A stretch of DNA of 8,722 nucleotides from positions 1-8,722 of the forward strand of contig CANFSD010000057.1 of NCBI GenBank assembly GCA_947449515.1, written 5' to 3'. The notes beneath the pieces are model-generated. The model saw only the letters and a program-made list of their open reading frames with translations, was not told the origin of the DNA and did no database searches. This stretch comes from Bacteroidota bacterium (lineage in GTDB: Bacteria; Bacteroidota; Bacteroidia; UKL13-3). Positions 7,518 to 8,722 of the stretch are shown one piece after another. How positions within the stretch are numbered: position 1 is the first letter of the stretch; each line of letters starts with the position of its first letter. The position numbers were made by a program, and so were the translations under genes.

Positions 7518-8564
7518 TTATTTTAATTCTGGGCCTTTTCCAATGTGGTTACAAAAGTAAGTCTGATTTTGGCAAAAACCTATTAATTCATTCTTAACAA
7601 ATTCTTGAATCTTAGCATCTTCCGACTTAGGGTTCAATAAATGCACATTGGCTCCGGCATCCAAAGTAAATAACAAATGTAATCCAGTTTGGTTTCTGAA
7701 ATCCTTGATTTTTTCTAAAACAGCCAAGGTATTTGGCTTCATTAAAATAAAAGGTGTAGGTGAAGTCATCATCAACGCATGCAGCATCAAAGCCTCTGCT
7801 TCAACCAATTGAATAAAATCATTTAGTTCACCAGTCTTTAGTATATTTAATAGTTTGCCAGTATTCTCGGCAGCCAAATGGTAGCGTGTTGCTGCAAAAG
7901 GATGCTGTTTGAGCAAAGCGTGTCCTGTTGTAGAGGAAACGGCCTTTTTACCCTTTTCAATAATTAAAATGGTATCACTGAAATCTTTAAAATTTGAATG
8001 AACCAAATGGTCAATATTCACTGCCTCTTCATCGCTACTACCTTCTAAAAATGGAGTTGAGCCCCATAAATTATACCCACCATATACGCTTCTGCACGCG
8101 CTACCAGAACCGATTCGCGCCCATGAAGAAGCAGTACTATAAAAATCTTCAAGCTTTTCGCCAGTGATTTTTTCATGCAAGCTACAAAGACACAAAGCCA
8201 ATGCACTATACGCTGAAGCCGATGAAGCAATTCCACTGCTGTGAGGAAAAGTATTCGAAGAACTAATTTCTAAATGAAAATCGTTTAACCATGCAAAATC
8301 ACGGCTCGCTTTTTCCAAATAAGGTTTTAACTTCTCTTCAAAAACTGGATTTTTTTGGTTTTCAAATAAAAAATCTAAGCTAATTCCACTGCCCTCTGAT
8401 TTAGGACCTACTTTAAAATGTGTTTCAGTAGTGGCTTGATCGAGGGTAAAACTAATGGAAGGATTGGCAGGCAACTGCTCTCCACGTTTCCCCCAGTATT
8501 TTACCAAAGCAATGTTCGAAGGGCTTTTCCAACAAACTGATGCTGTATTTTCTTGTGTTGACAT
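7518..8564 (-). CDS. mvaD: Diphosphomevalonate decarboxylase
   Basis: GHMP-fold enzyme of the mevalonate pathway that uses ATP to phosphorylate and decarboxylate 5-diphosphomevalonate, giving isopentenyl diphosphate. The 348 residues show all family signatures in order: SNIALVKYWGKR (16-27) with Lys22; LPANPSISFTL (31-41); the ATP loop NTFPHSSGIASSASAYSALA (104-123) with Ser114/Ser115; ARIGSGSACRSVYGGYNLWG (149-168) with Arg158; KAVSSTTGH (207-215); and TLDAGANVHLL (300-310) with Asp302. The substrate-binding arginine and catalytic aspartate fall at the same residue numbers as in the yeast enzyme. Their retention argues for a true decarboxylase rather than a mevalonate 3-kinase, in which the decarboxylation residues are lost. 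A related alternative substrate, phosphomevalonate or mevalonate 3,5-bisphosphate, cannot be excluded from sequence alone. The start codon overlaps the preceding gene's stop by one base (TAATG). Confidence 0.93.
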   Translation of the reverse strand: MSTQENTASVCWKSPSNIALVKYWGKRGEQLPANPSISFTLDQATTETHFKVGPKSEGSGISLDFLFENQKNPVFEEKLKPYLEKASRDFAWLNDFHLEISSSNTFPHSSGIASSASAYSALALCLCSLHEKITGEKLEDFYSTASSWARIGSGSACRSVYGGYNLWGSTPFLEGSSDEEAVNIDHLVHSNFKDFSDTILIIEKGKKAVSSTTGHALLKQHPFAATRYHLAAENTGKLLNILKTGELNDFIQLVEAEALMLHALMMTSPTPFILMKPNTLAVLEKIKDFRNQTGLHLLFTLDAGANVHLLNPKSEDAKIQEFVKNELIGFCQNQTYFCNHIGKGPELK

Positions 8565-8722
8565 TATAATATTAAGTCGTTAAATGAAATAATTCTGTTG
8601 TAACCCTTGCTTTGAAAATAAGAGACGGTGTCTTCGCCGGTGGCCAAAACATAATCTCCTCCCCAAGCACCCAAACTTTTAACCGTGCCTTTAAAATCTT
8701 CAAACAGTTCTTGTTTAATACA
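8564..8722 (-). CDS. C-terminal end of a GYDIA-type GHMP kinase (partial)
   Basis: This is a 52-codon reading frame on the minus strand that runs off the window edge and ends with TAA at 8564-8566, sharing one base with the mvaD start. Only the C-terminus is present. It contains VKSLGAWGGDYVLATGEDTV, in which GAWGGD (visible residues 18-23) is the equivalent of the C-terminal glycine motif of GHMP kinases. The last part reads YFQSKGYNRIISFNDLIL. I recognise this ending as that of the GYDIA-family GHMP kinases that precede mvaD in Flavobacteriia. The exact reaction of that family is not settled in my knowledge; phosphomevalonate kinase is the step otherwise missing from this cluster. The name-giving motif and the active site lie outside the window, so the function is inferred from the tail and the operon. 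Confidence 0.8.
   Translation of the reverse strand, partial: CIKQELFEDFKGTVKSLGAWGGDYVLATGEDTVSYFQSKGYNRIISFNDLIL

Noticed and set aside
8045..8236. A 63-codon frame on the minus strand inside mvaD.
   Set aside because: It is in another frame of a fully conserved enzyme gene and covers the ATP-loop and Arg158 region, so the mvaD frame must be the coding one.

Overview
The window comes from an AT-rich bacterial genome, most probably a member of the Bacteroidota (Flavobacteriia-like). The class is inferred. It rests on three things: a complete-looking proton-pumping complex I membrane arm, a bacterial mevalonate-pathway cluster of the type found in Flavobacteriia and relatives, and start codons preceded by A/T-rich sequence without Shine-Dalgarno motifs. 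The gene density is very high. No non-coding stretch exceeds 60-110 bases. I see no RNA genes, mobile elements, CRISPR arrays or broken genes.

Region 1 (about 1-5677, + strand) is the 3' part of a nuo operon: nuoJ, nuoK, nuoL, nuoM and nuoN, in the canonical order. The genes are packed tightly: a 1-nt TAATG overlap for J/K, a 30-nt gap for K/L, a 6-nt gap for L/M and a 4-nt ATGA overlap for M/N. Together they encode the hydrophobic proton-translocating arm of NADH:quinone oxidoreductase (complex I). The glutamates, lysines and histidines known to matter for proton transfer are in place in K, L, M and N. The first 48 bases may be the tail of the preceding gene, where nuoI would be expected, but this is weakly supported.

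Region 2 (5686-8722, - strand) converges on the nuo operon, with only 8 bases between the two stop codons. In transcription order it holds the C-terminal end of a GHMP-superfamily kinase of the 'GYDIA' type (cut by the window edge), a diphosphomevalonate decarboxylase (mvaD), a mevalonate-kinase-like GHMP kinase, and a UbiA-superfamily membrane prenyltransferase annotated in relatives as geranylgeranylglycerol-phosphate geranylgeranyltransferase. Spacings are 1-nt overlap, 2 nt and 6 nt, so this is almost certainly one operon. It would convert mevalonate to isopentenyl diphosphate and, at its end, use a polyprenyl diphosphate in the membrane.

The two halves are functionally related only loosely: complex I reduces an isoprenoid quinone, and the second operon supplies isoprenoid precursors. 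The points most worth following up are the altered second metal-binding motif of the prenyltransferase, the lipid it makes, and how the two kinases divide the phosphorylation steps of the mevalonate pathway. Most of the window is otherwise ordinary housekeeping sequence.
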